From Dolosigranulum pigrum ATCC 51524 (GTDB lineage Bacteria > Bacillota > Bacilli > Lactobacillales > Carnobacteriaceae_A), in assembly GCF_000245815.1 (NCBI RefSeq), contig NZ_JH601103.1, forward strand, positions 124,001 to 188,000: DNA of 64,000 nucleotides, given 5' to 3'. The notes under the pieces are model-generated. The model worked only from the letters and a program-made list of their open reading frames with translations. It made no database searches and was not told the DNA's origin. Shown piece after piece: positions 12,386-22,167 of this stretch (its first letter is position 1; the number at the start of each line of letters is the position of its first letter). The position numbers were made by a program, and so were the translations under genes.

Positions 12386-13432
12386 TTATCTATCTTTCAT
12401 ACTACTCATTTGACGACTCTTATGCCGGCGTAACCCCAATTGAATCAATTCTTCAATTAAATCGCCGTAACTTAATCCTGTTGCTTCCCACAATTTTGGA
12501 TACATACTGATTGGAGTAAAGCCTGGGAATGTATTTACTTCATTAATGAATATATCATTATCTGCTGTCACGAAGAAATCAGCTCGCATCAAGCCACTAC
12601 CATCTGTCGCTAAGAATGCATCGGCTGCATATTTTTTAATTCGGCTAACTGTTTCGTCTTCTAATTGGGCCGGAATACGTAAGCCCACATCATTAGATTC
12701 GTATTTTGCTTTGTAATCATAAAACTGTGTATCCTTCACTAATTCACCAACGACAGAGACATTCACATCATCATTCCCTAACACAGCAATCTCTACCTCG
12801 CGTGCTTCAATGCCTTGATCAACTAAGACACGGTGGTCATACTCGAAGGCCAGATCAATCGCTTCGATCAATTCATCTGTATTCTTAACTTCAGAAATAC
12901 CCACACTTGATCCTAAGTTCGCTGGCTTAACATAGACTGGATAAAGCAAGTTGAGTTCCACTCGCGTAATGACTTCATATTTTTTGGCTTGCCATTCTGC
13001 CGGTGTCACGGCTTCATATGGAAGAATTGGAATGCCTGCTGCATCGAACAAAACTTTGCTGACAATTTTGTCCATACCGGTACTGCTCGCAAGTACACCA
13101 CACCCTACATAAGGAATATCCATCACTTCGAATAGCCCTTGCATCGTCCCATCTTCTCCATTCGGGCCATGAAGTACCGGGAATACGATGCTATCATCTA
13201 CCTTCAATGCTTCGATCGAGAACGGTTCTAAGTCTTCCGTCATGGCTGCATGTGTTGGCACATCATCAACTGAAGTAATAGTCGCCTTGCGCATCCACTG
13301 TCCTTCACGCGTAATATAGATCGGAGTCGCTGTATAATATTGATAGTACACTTCTTTCAAAATATTGTAGGCTGAAATAATCGACACATCATGCTCCGCA
13401 CTCTTACCACCATATAAGACAAAAATATTCAT
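12386..13432 (-). CDS. ddl: D-alanine--D-alanine ligase
   Basis: Makes D-Ala-D-Ala for cell wall precursors. The 348 residues show the ATP-grasp layout: GGKSAEHDVS at the N-terminus, PVYVKPANLGSSVGIS near residue 165, and NEVNTFPGFT near the C-terminus. The omega-loop motif reads YDYKAKY. Tyrosine at its last position is the D-Ala-D-Ala form, while the phenylalanine form seen in intrinsically vancomycin-resistant lactobacilli makes D-Ala-D-Lac. This predicts a normal D-Ala terminus. First gene of the ddl-murF-acpS group. Confidence 0.96.
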   Translation of the reverse strand: MNIFVLYGGKSAEHDVSIISAYNILKEVYYQYYTATPIYITREGQWMRKATITSVDDVPTHAAMTEDLEPFSIEALKVDDSIVFPVLHGPNGEDGTMQGLFEVMDIPYVGCGVLASSTGMDKIVSKVLFDAAGIPILPYEAVTPAEWQAKKYEVITRVELNLLYPVYVKPANLGSSVGISEVKNTDELIEAIDLAFEYDHRVLVDQGIEAREVEIAVLGNDDVNVSVVGELVKDTQFYDYKAKYESNDVGLRIPAQLEDETVSRIKKYAADAFLATDGSGLMRADFFVTADNDIFINEVNTFPGFTPISMYPKLWEATGLSYGDLIEELIQLGLRRHKSRQMSSMKDR

Positions 13433-13524
13433 TCCTAATCCCCCGTCAGTTCATTTAAGTTTTTTCTCCATCCATTTTATCATAAAAAAATCCAACTGAC
13501 TAAAAATCACACCACTTTCTGCAA

Positions 13525-13556
13525 AACTAAAGACCCTTCCTCCTATAGAAAGGGTC
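13525..13556 (-). terminator. Terminator of the lacZ-galM-galK operon
   Basis: On the minus strand GACCCTT (13550-13556) pairs with AAGGGTC (13532-13538), followed by TTTAGTTTTG. Confidence 0.8.
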
Positions 13557-13567
13557 CACTATTACTG

Positions 13568-14740
13568 TTACGACAATGCTTTTGCCCCATCGCCAACTTC
13601 TGCAATATAAAACTCTGCTTCTAAGCCAATTGCTTCTTGGTAAGCTGGCCCAATTGCTTGAATAACAGCTTCAGCCTGGTCTTTATGCACTAAAGCAATG
13701 GCACAGCCTCCCATCCCTGCACCTGTCATCCGGGCGCCTAGAACACTCTCTTGTTGCCAAGCTTCTAACACAATCGTATCGAGCGCCTCACCTGTAATCT
13801 CATAATCATCGCGCAAGCTGCGGTGTGATTCATCCAACAACTTACCGAATGCTGGCAAGTCACCAGCCGTCAGTGCTTCTTTTGCTTGTAAGGTTCTCTC
13901 ATTCTCATAGACTGCATGCTTCGCTCGACGTCGGAGCACCTCATCTGTGATTAACTGTTTATGTTGCTCGAATGCCTCACTCGACAAGTCACCTAATGTT
14001 TGAATATCAAGTTCTGTCTGCAAGTCAGCTAGCGCTTGTTCACACTGCTGGCGTCGCTTATTATACTTCGAGTCCGCTAATTCCCGACGTTGATTCGTAT
14101 TCATAATCAGTATGACATAATCTTTAAAAGCAGCCGGCACCATGCTATATTCCAACGTATTGGTATCTAAAAAAATCGCCTGATCTGCCTGTGCCATCCC
14201 AATCGCAAATTGATCCATAATCCCGGTATTTAAGCCAAAGAACTCATTCTCGACGCGTTGCCCCAATTTAATAAGCGTCAACCGATCGACCGCTAATCCA
14301 TATATCTGATCAACCGCCAACCCAACTGCTAACTCAATCGATGCCGAGCTCGACAATCCAGCCCCATTCGGAATATTACCGTAAACGACCAAATTAAAGC
14401 CACCATCTAACTGCTGCCCTGAAGCTTCTTGGAGATATTTCACAATCCCTTTTACATAATTGATCCAATCATCTTCCTTAGCATAGACTAATTGATCCAG
14501 CGAGGTCTTCATTACCCCTTTGTCAGAAAAATTCATGGAATAACAGTGAATCGCGCGATCATCACGTTGGCCAATTGCCACGTACGTCCCTTGCGTAATC
14601 CCACACGGAAAAACATGGCCTCCATTATAATCAATATGCTCACCGATCAAGTTGACTCGTCCCGGTGCAAAAAATACTCCTGCTAACGCTTCGTTATATA
14701 ATTCCTTAAATTTAGTGGTTACTTCTCTTTGCATATCCAT
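13568..14740 (-). CDS. galK: Galactokinase
   Basis: Phosphorylates galactose to galactose-1-phosphate, the first step of the Leloir pathway. The GHMP kinase signatures are clear: PGRVNLIGEHIDYNGG near residue 28, GAGLSSSASIE near residue 125, and MTGAGMGGCAIALV near residue 340. The length, about 390 residues, is normal. GTG (14743) and ATG (14740) are adjacent candidates after AAGGAG, which lies inside the end of galM; the ATG has better spacing. Third gene of lacZ-galM-galK. galT and galE, needed to finish the pathway, are not in the window. Confidence 0.96.
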   Translation of the reverse strand: MDMQREVTTKFKELYNEALAGVFFAPGRVNLIGEHIDYNGGHVFPCGITQGTYVAIGQRDDRAIHCYSMNFSDKGVMKTSLDQLVYAKEDDWINYVKGIVKYLQEASGQQLDGGFNLVVYGNIPNGAGLSSSASIELAVGLAVDQIYGLAVDRLTLIKLGQRVENEFFGLNTGIMDQFAIGMAQADQAIFLDTNTLEYSMVPAAFKDYVILIMNTNQRRELADSKYNKRRQQCEQALADLQTELDIQTLGDLSSEAFEQHKQLITDEVLRRRAKHAVYENERTLQAKEALTAGDLPAFGKLLDESHRSLRDDYEITGEALDTIVLEAWQQESVLGARMTGAGMGGCAIALVHKDQAEAVIQAIGPAYQEAIGLEAEFYIAEVGDGAKALS

Positions 14741-14743
14741 CAC

Positions 14744-15778
14744 TTATCGCTCCTTCACCAATTGATAACTCGTCGTCCGACTATATATATCCCCAACACG
14801 CAACGTAATATCAGAAAAATCTGTCTCATTAGCGGCATTAGGCTCGCACTGTGTTTCCAACGTGATCCCCGCATACTTCAGCGGTGACTGATTGAAGATC
14901 GTCTTATCTGGCTCAGCCGTATTATGCGTATAGACGACCACACACGGGGCATCTGTCGTCATTTCAATCCGATAATCTGTTCCCGGACAAGTCACTACTG
15001 CTACGGGGTCAGCTGATGGATTCAACACGAACGGATGATCCAGTCCGTCTGTCCGCTCTAACTCGGCAGGCATCGGTTCAAATAACTCTCGCAAGCACTG
15101 TCCATCACGCAAGTCAAAAGCTGTCTCTTCTACTGCCAGTCGCTGTCCGGTTGGGATATTTTCGGCATCTAATGCCAAGACGTGATCCGCATTAATTTGG
15201 ACATGATGGTTCAAGATCGATTGCGACATATCCCCATTTAAGTTGAAGTACACATGATTGGTCGGATCAAGGATGGTTGCTTCATCGGTTGTCTGGGCCC
15301 AGTAGCTCACCGTCCAACGATTCTCCTCATCGAAGGTATGTGTCACCCGTATATCAATCGTTCCTGGGTAACCGTGCATCCCAGCTGACTCCTGATATGA
15401 AAAATCAACCGACACTGAATCGCCATGGTGCTTAATACATGCATCCCAAACCGCTTGATCTAATGCTGATGGCCCGCCGTGTAAATGATGTGCCCCTTCA
15501 TTAGCCGGCAAATGATACGTTGCGCCATCTAAGCGGAACTGACTCTGCGCAATCCGACCAGCAACTCGACCAATTGTAGCTCCATAATATAAATTAGGTT
15601 CCGCTAGCAAGTCTTCTGCTATCTCATAGCCTAAAATCAAATTCTGGCCATCCGGTGTCAGCCACCGATTAATTCGCGCTCCGATACTGGATAGGGCAAT
15701 TGTATACCCCGCTTCATTCGTTATCCAAATCTCTTTATGCCGCCCTGAAGTCGAAAATGGTCTAATCTCTACTTTCAT
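14744..15778 (-). CDS. galM: Aldose 1-epimerase (galactose mutarotase)
   Basis: Interconverts beta- and alpha-galactose, supplying GalK with the alpha form released as beta by LacZ. The 344 residues contain RVAGRIAQSQF, NEGAHHLHGG (catalytic-region His), DPTNHVYFNLNGD and, near the C-terminus, the glutamate-containing ITLETQ. The ATG directly follows the lacZ stop, with AGGAAGG in the end of lacZ, and the galK ribosome site lies in its own last codons, so the three genes are tightly coupled. Confidence 0.94.
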   Translation of the reverse strand: MKVEIRPFSTSGRHKEIWITNEAGYTIALSSIGARINRWLTPDGQNLILGYEIAEDLLAEPNLYYGATIGRVAGRIAQSQFRLDGATYHLPANEGAHHLHGGPSALDQAVWDACIKHHGDSVSVDFSYQESAGMHGYPGTIDIRVTHTFDEENRWTVSYWAQTTDEATILDPTNHVYFNLNGDMSQSILNHHVQINADHVLALDAENIPTGQRLAVEETAFDLRDGQCLRELFEPMPAELERTDGLDHPFVLNPSADPVAVVTCPGTDYRIEMTTDAPCVVVYTHNTAEPDKTIFNQSPLKYAGITLETQCEPNAANETDFSDITLRVGDIYSRTTSYQLVKER

Positions 15779-18700
15779 CTAATCACCTTCCTCTGTCATC
15801 ATCAATGTGAATGTATAATGAAATGGTTCTACTTTTAACTTATATTGCTCTTGCGTTGCTGGTCCACAGCTATTCGTCCCCAGCCCATATTGCTGATAAT
15901 CAATGTTAAGCTCAATCTGTGGCTGCTTGACTAATTCATACGGGTGCAACGCATGATCAATCATACGCGTTGTATAATAATGTGCTGAAAAATTCAGTTC
16001 CTCGCCGACAATTTTTAACCCGAAATTCGACTGATTGGTCAACGTAACTTGTGATACTCCCATATGATTCCCGTTCTCTTGAGGATGAGCATACGGCGTC
16101 CAAAGTTCATCAATCGTTCGCGTAAAGCGACCATAGCGAGCTGCCAACTGACTATCGGGATAATTTTCTGCGGGTCCCAGTCCATCCCAAGTAACCGTCT
16201 CGTATTGATCTGGCAGATACAATTGCATCCCAAGCTTCGGCAACGACTCACTCCCATTCTGCCCAAACGGTTCGCCCGCTATATCTATCCCAATACGGCC
16301 GTCCGCATCAATCGTGTAACGCGTCATTAGATCCAATCCCCAACTTTGTCCCGGAGGTGCCTGCATATGTTGCGCTTCAATGATGACTCCTTCGTCTGTC
16401 TGCTGATAGTCAATGTTCAACAACGTACCTTCCATTAAATGAACCTGCTTCTCTTGCCAGTAATCACCAATTCGACCGCTTCCTTTCATCAGTGGTAATT
16501 GGTCATTATCTGTCATCGCACGCCACACATTGAATCGTGGCCCTTGTGCAATCACTTCTTCTCCGCGATAAGAGAGGCAGTCCAGCCAGCCGGTATGTGT
16601 GTTGAATAAAATGTCAAAATCTTCCCCTGTTACGTGCAATTGCCCCACTGTTTGTTGTACTGATAACGCTTCATTTTTCTGTTGATTGACTGTTAACGCT
16701 GCTTGCGGATGAGGCTGAGATTTCTGCCCAACTCTGAACTGACAGAAGGCCACCTCATGACCACGCTCAGCCCACTCCACTGCTTCTTTTAACTTGAACT
16801 GAATCGTCAAGAAGCTATCTTCAGGTAACTCCTCTTCATCAATTGACAGAGGTAATTCCCGGATTTTTCCCGGCTCAATATGCGGAAGCTCAATTAATCC
16901 ATTCTGAAGCAACTCACCCTGATAAGTGATGGTATAATCTGCTACCAAATGCGCTAAATCACTAAAATCATATCGATTCTCTAGCAAAAAACGCCCGTTC
17001 GCATTGCGTGTTACTTTTAACGGTTGGGCTGCCGCTTTAAATTCACTTAAAGCAGGAGACGGCTGACGGTCAGCGAATAATAACCCATCACAGACAAAGT
17101 TCCCGTCATGTTGCTCATGCGAGAAGTCGCCACCGAACGCAATGTATTCCTCTCCATTAGCTGTCTCTTGGCGCAACCCATGATCGATCCATTCCCACAC
17201 AAATCCTCCCTGCAAGCGCGGATAACGATAGAATAAATCCATATATTCTTTCAAGCCACCTGGACCATTCCCCATCGCATGAACGAACTCACACAATAGA
17301 TGCGGTTGGGCTAGGTCGGACTGTTTCCCTAGCTTTTCCAAACTCGCATGTGACGTATACATCGAGGAATAAACATCGGACGTATCATTAAGCTTCACTG
17401 GCTCATATTCGGTCTCTTGAAGCAACCCAAAGGACTCACTCTCATTATGCAGCAATCGCGACGGATCACGCTGACGAATCCAGTTCGCCATCGCTTCATG
17501 ATTCACACCATATCCCGATTCATTCCCCAATGACCACATAATAATCGACGGATGGTTCTTATCGCGCTCAACCATTCGCTTCGCACGCTCTACATAGGCC
17601 GCTTCCCAAGCTGGATCATTCGTTAACTTATTCCACCCCAATGTATGCTGCATCCCATGCGTCTCAATATCTGCCTCATCAATAACATACAACCCCAGCG
17701 CATCACACAATGCATAAAACCGTGGATCAGACGGATAATGGGCCGTTCTAACTGCATTAATATTGTGACGCTTCATCAGCATCAGGTCATCTTTCATCGT
17801 CTGCAGTGAATTAATCCGCCCCCGCTCCCAATCATGTTCATGTCGGTTCACACCTTTGAACAGTACACGTTGCCCATTGATGAGAAGCAATCCCTCTCTA
17901 ATCTCAACTGTACGGAAACCCACTCGTTGTGTCACCGTCTCTAGAAGTTCCCGGTTATGACCCTTCACCTGAACAACTAGTGTATATAAGTTAGGCATCT
18001 CCGCTGTCCACGGTTCAATGTTTTCGATCTGAGCTACTACGTTACGGTCTGTTACATCTGTTCGCGTATAAACTACCTCTTGTTGATTATTATATAACGT
18101 ATAGTCTAAGCTCACTTGGTCGGAATTAAAGGCCGACTCAATTCGCAACATCCCCTCCTTATAATCGGAATCCAATGTCGCTTGAACGAACAAATCCTCC
18201 AAGTGATTTTGTGGCCGTCGCACAAGCTTCACATCGCGAAATATACCACTTAACCACCACATATCTTGATCTTCTAAGTATGTTTGCGCATTGAACTGAT
18301 GAACTTTTACGGCAATTTGATTCGCTCCAGACTGTATCACATCCGTCACATCAAAACTAGAAGCGGTCCGACTCCCCGTACCGTATCCGACAAACTTCCC
18401 ATTCACCCAAACATAAAAAGCACTATCCACTCCTTCAAAACGCAAGTGAACTATCTCATCTGTCACCGAATCATAGTTAAATGTTCGCTTATACAGCCCC
18501 GTTGGATTTTCAGACGGAATAATCGGTGGACGCACCGCGAATGGATACGCAACATTCGTATAATGTGGCTCGCCATAGCCATTCAATTGCCAATGCGCAG
18601 GTACCTGCATCTCATCCCACGCCGAAGTATCATAATCCACTTGATAAAACATGTCATGCACTGTTTCTGGATACTGACTGTAGAAAAATTGCCACTTGCC

Positions 18701-18823
18701 ACTAAGCGACTGAATAGCTGGTCGCCCAGATGCCAGCTTTATCTGATCTTCTTCAATAAAAAAAGATTCTTTTAACCGATTCATGCCTAGTACATTAAAG
18801 TCTTTATATTCTTGCCCATTCAT
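15779..18823 (-). CDS. lacZ: Beta-galactosidase, GH2 LacZ type
   Basis: Hydrolyses lactose and other beta-galactosides in the cytoplasm. About 1015 residues with the full LacZ five-domain layout. The acid/base glutamate is in MWSLGNESGYG near residue 440 and the nucleophile in LLCEFVHAMGNG near residue 520. The N-terminal sugar-binding domain starts at SLSGKWQFFYSQYPE. The ATG at 18823 follows AGAAGG at suitable spacing; the ATG 21 bases upstream is poorly placed. No lactose permease or phosphotransferase gene is adjacent, so uptake must be encoded elsewhere. A strong promoter with an overlapping cre-like site precedes it. Confidence 0.97.
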   Translation of the reverse strand: MNGQEYKDFNVLGMNRLKESFFIEEDQIKLASGRPAIQSLSGKWQFFYSQYPETVHDMFYQVDYDTSAWDEMQVPAHWQLNGYGEPHYTNVAYPFAVRPPIIPSENPTGLYKRTFNYDSVTDEIVHLRFEGVDSAFYVWVNGKFVGYGTGSRTASSFDVTDVIQSGANQIAVKVHQFNAQTYLEDQDMWWLSGIFRDVKLVRRPQNHLEDLFVQATLDSDYKEGMLRIESAFNSDQVSLDYTLYNNQQEVVYTRTDVTDRNVVAQIENIEPWTAEMPNLYTLVVQVKGHNRELLETVTQRVGFRTVEIREGLLLINGQRVLFKGVNRHEHDWERGRINSLQTMKDDLMLMKRHNINAVRTAHYPSDPRFYALCDALGLYVIDEADIETHGMQHTLGWNKLTNDPAWEAAYVERAKRMVERDKNHPSIIMWSLGNESGYGVNHEAMANWIRQRDPSRLLHNESESFGLLQETEYEPVKLNDTSDVYSSMYTSHASLEKLGKQSDLAQPHLLCEFVHAMGNGPGGLKEYMDLFYRYPRLQGGFVWEWIDHGLRQETANGEEYIAFGGDFSHEQHDGNFVCDGLLFADRQPSPALSEFKAAAQPLKVTRNANGRFLLENRYDFSDLAHLVADYTITYQGELLQNGLIELPHIEPGKIRELPLSIDEEELPEDSFLTIQFKLKEAVEWAERGHEVAFCQFRVGQKSQPHPQAALTVNQQKNEALSVQQTVGQLHVTGEDFDILFNTHTGWLDCLSYRGEEVIAQGPRFNVWRAMTDNDQLPLMKGSGRIGDYWQEKQVHLMEGTLLNIDYQQTDEGVIIEAQHMQAPPGQSWGLDLMTRYTIDADGRIGIDIAGEPFGQNGSESLPKLGMQLYLPDQYETVTWDGLGPAENYPDSQLAARYGRFTRTIDELWTPYAHPQENGNHMGVSQVTLTNQSNFGLKIVGEELNFSAHYYTTRMIDHALHPYELVKQPQIELNIDYQQYGLGTNSCGPATQEQYKLKVEPFHYTFTLMMTEEGD

Positions 18824-18868
18824 GACGTTATCGCCTTCTTTCATTTATATCGTATTCATCTCCTGTTC

Positions 18869-18896
18869 ATTATACATTAGCAGAAACCCTTTTCAA
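18869..18896 (-). promoter_or_regulatory. lacZ promoter with overlapping cre-like site
   Basis: TTGAAA (18891-18896), 16-base spacer, TATAAT (18869-18874). The minus-strand segment TTGAAAAGGGTTTCTG (18881-18896) matches the CcpA consensus WTGAAARCGYTTWCWN at 14 of 16 positions and covers the -35. This predicts carbon catabolite repression. Confidence 0.75.
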
Positions 18897-18905
18897 AGTG
18901 ATATC

Positions 18906-18924
18906 TGTTTATGTATCCATAACA
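18906..18924. promoter_or_regulatory. Imperfect palindrome upstream of lacZ, possible operator
   Basis: TGTTTATGTATCCATAACA is a near-perfect inverted repeat (TGTTtATG/CATAACA) just upstream of the lacZ -35. It could bind a local LacI/GalR-type or AraC-type regulator, but no regulator gene is adjacent. Confidence 0.4.
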
Positions 18925-18947
18925 TATGACCGTATTTTTTCGCACAT

Positions 18948-18983
18948 GAAAAAAAGCTACGACAGAAAAATTCTGTCGTAGCT
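18948..18983 (-). terminator. Terminator after rpmE
   Basis: A 12-bp perfect stem AGCTACGACAGA/TCTGTCGTAGCT followed on the minus strand by TTTTTTTC. Confidence 0.93.
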
Positions 18984-18997
18984 TCTGATCATTATGC

Positions 18998-19252
18998 TTA
19001 TTCTTCGTCGGAAAGACCGTATTTTTTGTTGAAACGGTCGATACGTCCATCCGCTTGTGCGAACTTCTGACGTCCGGTGTAGAACGGGTGCGAATCGGAT
19101 GAAATTTCCACTCGAATCAATGGATATTCGTTTCCATCTTCCCATTCAATTGTTTCTGCTGGTTGTCTAGTTGATCCAGACAAGAATTTGAATCCAGTTG
19201 TTGTATCCATAAACACAACTGGTTTGTATTCTGGATGAATAGCTGATTTCAT
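18998..19252 (-). CDS. rpmE2: 50S ribosomal protein L31, type B
   Basis: An 84-residue ribosomal protein. It has the L31 core (MKSAIHPEYKPVVFMDTTTG, SHPFYTGRQKF, GRIDRFNKKYG). It lacks the zinc-binding cysteines of the zinc-containing paralog, which marks it as type B. In many bacteria this form is induced in zinc shortage, freeing zinc from the other form; no Zur box was seen here. The start follows AAAGGAG by seven bases. It has its own promoter after rho. Confidence 0.96.
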   Translation of the reverse strand: MKSAIHPEYKPVVFMDTTTGFKFLSGSTRQPAETIEWEDGNEYPLIRVEISSDSHPFYTGRQKFAQADGRIDRFNKKYGLSDEE

Positions 19253-19347
19253 ATTTTCACTCCTTTGACATGAGCTCTTTTCGCGCCCATAATAATTCTG
19301 TGATTGCTCACGTATCTATAAAAAGATCTTTAGTTACAACACTAACC

Positions 19348-19376
19348 ATAATAGCATACTTCACTAAAAAACACAA
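19348..19376 (-). promoter_or_regulatory. Promoter for rpmE
   Basis: TTGTGT (19371-19376), 17-base spacer, TATTAT (19348-19353), in the gap between rho and rpmE. Confidence 0.6.
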
Positions 19377-19394
19377 CTCTTCAAGCAGATTTTT

Positions 19395-20672
19395 TTAGTC
19401 TTTTGCCTCATCACCCAATACTTTAGCAATAAATTGGTGATTGGTCTTCAATTTGCGTAAGGTGGTGATTAATTTTTCAGAGTAAGATAGCGAGTCCTGC
19501 CCTATACTACGGCGCAACTTAATCAGGGCTTGTTGTTGTCTCTCAGACAGCAACAGGTTCTCTTTCCGCGTCCCTGATTTCTGAAGATCCACCGCTGGGA
19601 AAATATGACGCTCAGCTAACTGTCTAGACAAGTGTACTTCCATATTCCCTGTTCCCTTGAACTCTTCATAAATCACGTCATCCATCCGACTCCCGGTATC
19701 GACTAAAGCAGTCGCCACAATCGTCAAGCTTCCGCCTTCTTCTACATTTCGAGCCGAACCAAAAAATCGCTTCGGACGATAGAGAGAAGCTGGATCTAAC
19801 CCACCACTTAATGTTCGTCCACTCGGTTCTTGAATTAAGTTATGCGCTCGCGCCAGTCGAGTAATACTATCCATCAAGATCACCACATCTTGCTTCTCTT
19901 CGACTAAACGCCGCGCCCGTTCCAAGACAAGCTCACTCACATTCACATGATTCATCGGCTTCTGATCAAACGTTGAATGAACAACTTCTCCATCAATACT
20001 GCGTTCTAAATCTGTCACTTCTTCTGGTCGCTCATCAATCAAGAGCACAATCAGTGTGACCTCGGGATGATTACGTGTAATACCATGGGCGATCTCTTTC
20101 AACAATGTGGTTTTTCCCGCTTTGGGCGGAGCGACAATCAAGCCCCGTTGCCCGAAACCAATGGGAGATACCAAATCTAACAAACGAGCTGATAATTCAT
20201 GGGCAGACGACTCCAAGCGTAGCGCCCGGTCAGGATACAGCGGCGTCAACGCTGGGAAATGCGGTCGACTACTTGCTTGCTCCGGGTCCTTATCATTAAC
20301 CTGCTCGACGTTCATTAACCCATTATAACGCTCACCTTCTTTCGGTGGGCGCGCTGTCCCAGTCACCTTATCACCATTGCGCAAGCCGAATCGAGTAATC
20401 TGACTTGCCGATATATAAATATCTTCATTACTCTGCGCATAATTAATCGGTCGCAGGAAGCCAAAATCTTGTCCCACCATCTTGTCCAAAATCCCCGACA
20501 CTTGGAAGTATCCGGTCTTCTCTTCTTGTGCTCGCACTACCGCTAGCGACAATTCTTTTTTATTCATATCAGCATATGATGGGATTTTATATTTTCGAGC
20601 TAATTCATAAATTTCATCTAAAGTCTTATCCTTCAAGTGATCTAACGTTAAAAAATGATCCTTCTTATGCAA
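19395..20672 (-). CDS. rho: Transcription termination factor Rho
   Basis: Hexameric RNA helicase for factor-dependent termination. It shows the N-terminal Rho domain (LDEIYELARKYKIPSYADMN), the RNA-binding cold-shock fold (GFLRPINYAQSNEDIYIS), the Walker A site APPKAGKTTLLKEIA near residue 180, Walker B VVILMDSITRLARAHN and the Q/R loops. The best start is a TTG at 20672, ten bases after GAGGAG and seven bases after the murA stop. Longer frames from a TTG at 20702 overlap murA and lack a ribosome site. The order murA-rho-rpmE is conserved in Firmicutes. Confidence 0.95.
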   Translation of the reverse strand: MHKKDHFLTLDHLKDKTLDEIYELARKYKIPSYADMNKKELSLAVVRAQEEKTGYFQVSGILDKMVGQDFGFLRPINYAQSNEDIYISASQITRFGLRNGDKVTGTARPPKEGERYNGLMNVEQVNDKDPEQASSRPHFPALTPLYPDRALRLESSAHELSARLLDLVSPIGFGQRGLIVAPPKAGKTTLLKEIAHGITRNHPEVTLIVLLIDERPEEVTDLERSIDGEVVHSTFDQKPMNHVNVSELVLERARRLVEEKQDVVILMDSITRLARAHNLIQEPSGRTLSGGLDPASLYRPKRFFGSARNVEEGGSLTIVATALVDTGSRMDDVIYEEFKGTGNMEVHLSRQLAERHIFPAVDLQKSGTRKENLLLSERQQQALIKLRRSIGQDSLSYSEKLITTLRKLKTNHQFIAKVLGDEAKD

Positions 20673-20679
20673 CGAATCG

Positions 20680-21954
20680 CTACTCCTCTTCTTCTGTCTC
20701 AATCATCTTAATATCTGCGCCAAGTGCCCGTAATTTAGCTACGATACCAGCATATCCTCGCAAAATATTATCCACACCAGAGATGACCGTTTCTCCTTCT
20801 GCAATTAACCCAGCGTTTACTAGACAAGCCCCTGCCCGTAAATCACTCGCCGTCACAGCTTCTCCTTTTAGCGGATGTCCACCTTCAATTAAGATAACAT
20901 CACTCTCAATACGAGCGTTCGCGCCCATGCGGTTTAATTCTGGAATATGTTTCGTTCGCTTCGGATAGATCGAATCCATCACCACAGACTCACCGGATGC
21001 TAACATTAATAAAGGCGTCAGCGGTTGTTGCAAGTCCGTGGCAAAGCCTGGATACGGCAATGTCTTGATAGAGACCGGTTTTAACGGTTGATCTGCCTGA
21101 GTAATCCGGACACTATCTTCTCCAACCTCCATCGGCACACCCATCTCTTCCAACTTAGCTAATAAACCATCGACGTGCTCGACAATAACATTCTTCACTA
21201 ATACATCCGTTCCAGCAGCTGCCGCAATCGATAAATACGTCCCTGCTTCAATTCGGTCGGGAATAATCGTATGACGACAGCCGTGTAATTCATCCACTCC
21301 GTCAATACGAATCATATCTGTTCCGGCTCCACGAATTTTTGCGCCCATATTGTTCAGAAGTGTCGCTACGTCGATAATTTCTGGCTCACGTGCTGCATTC
21401 TCAATAATGGTTCGCCCTTTTGCTTTCACAGCCGCTAGCATCACATTAATCGTTGCCCCAATCGTGACCACATCGAAGTAAATACGAGACCCTTGAAGAC
21501 CAGCTTCTTCTGTCTTCAGATACATTGCGCCCATCTCGTTCTCGACCTCTGCTCCGAGCGCTCGGAAGCCTTTCAGGTGCTGATCAATCGGTCGCGGCCC
21601 TAAGAAGCATCCGCCCGGCAGTCCGACTACCCCTTCACCAAACTTCGATAACAATGCGCCCATAAAGTAGTAGGACGCACGCAAGCTCTGGATCTTCCCG
21701 CTCGGCATCGGTACATTCACCATCTCAGTTGGATCAATAACTAAGGTAGATCCGGTAAATTCCGTCTTCACATTCATCTCATGCAAAATCTCAATTAAAG
21801 AATGCACATCTTGAATATCCGGCACGCCTTCTAACGTCACCGGTGAATCCGCCAAAATTGCTGCTGGAATTAAGGCAACTGTACTATTTTTCGCTCCCGA
21901 AATCGTCACTTCACCACTTAACGGACGACCTCCATTAATAACTAGTTTTTTCAT
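20680..21954 (-). CDS. murA: UDP-N-acetylglucosamine 1-carboxyvinyltransferase (MurZ position)
   Basis: First committed step of peptidoglycan synthesis, adding enolpyruvate to UDP-GlcNAc. The 424 residues include the catalytic cysteine in LPGGCFLGPRPIDQHLKG near residue 115, the residue attacked by fosfomycin, so the enzyme should be fosfomycin-sensitive. Lactobacillales usually carry two paralogs; the neighbourhood with rho and rpmE is that of MurZ (MurA2). The ribosome site for rho lies in its last codons. Two sigma-A-like promoters lie upstream. Confidence 0.96.
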   Translation of the reverse strand: MKKLVINGGRPLSGEVTISGAKNSTVALIPAAILADSPVTLEGVPDIQDVHSLIEILHEMNVKTEFTGSTLVIDPTEMVNVPMPSGKIQSLRASYYFMGALLSKFGEGVVGLPGGCFLGPRPIDQHLKGFRALGAEVENEMGAMYLKTEEAGLQGSRIYFDVVTIGATINVMLAAVKAKGRTIIENAAREPEIIDVATLLNNMGAKIRGAGTDMIRIDGVDELHGCRHTIIPDRIEAGTYLSIAAAAGTDVLVKNVIVEHVDGLLAKLEEMGVPMEVGEDSVRITQADQPLKPVSIKTLPYPGFATDLQQPLTPLLMLASGESVVMDSIYPKRTKHIPELNRMGANARIESDVILIEGGHPLKGEAVTASDLRAGACLVNAGLIAEGETVISGVDNILRGYAGIVAKLRALGADIKMIETEEEE

Positions 21955-22050
21955 TATTATCCCACTTTCACATCGGTCTATTTTTGTTTCTACATTATTA
22001 TCATATCATTCTTACCGCCACTACCTCTTGACAGAAGTGCCCGCTCTTTC

Positions 22051-22079
22051 AGTATATTAAATTCTGACCCAAAAGACAA
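22051..22079 (-). promoter_or_regulatory. Proximal murA promoter
   Basis: TTGTCT (22074-22079), 17-base spacer, TATACT (22051-22056). Confidence 0.6.
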
Positions 22080-22120
22080 CTACCTAGGCCGTTTATCCCT
22101 CTCTTCCTTACTACATCCCT

Positions 22121-22150
22121 ATTATACTGAGAAACTCCCCTAAAAAACAA
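22121..22150 (-). promoter_or_regulatory. Distal murA promoter
   Basis: TTGTTT (22145-22150), 18-base spacer, TATAAT (22121-22126). Confidence 0.55.
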
Positions 22151-22167
22151 CTTGCTAAGCAAAATAT

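Noticed and set aside
16064..16330. Plus-strand frame opposite lacZ
   Set aside because: It is antisense to strongly conserved lacZ codons and lacks a ribosome site and family features.
18284..18775. A 163-codon plus-strand frame opposite the start of lacZ
   Set aside because: Composition is basic and low in coding character; it mirrors the lacZ coding strand.
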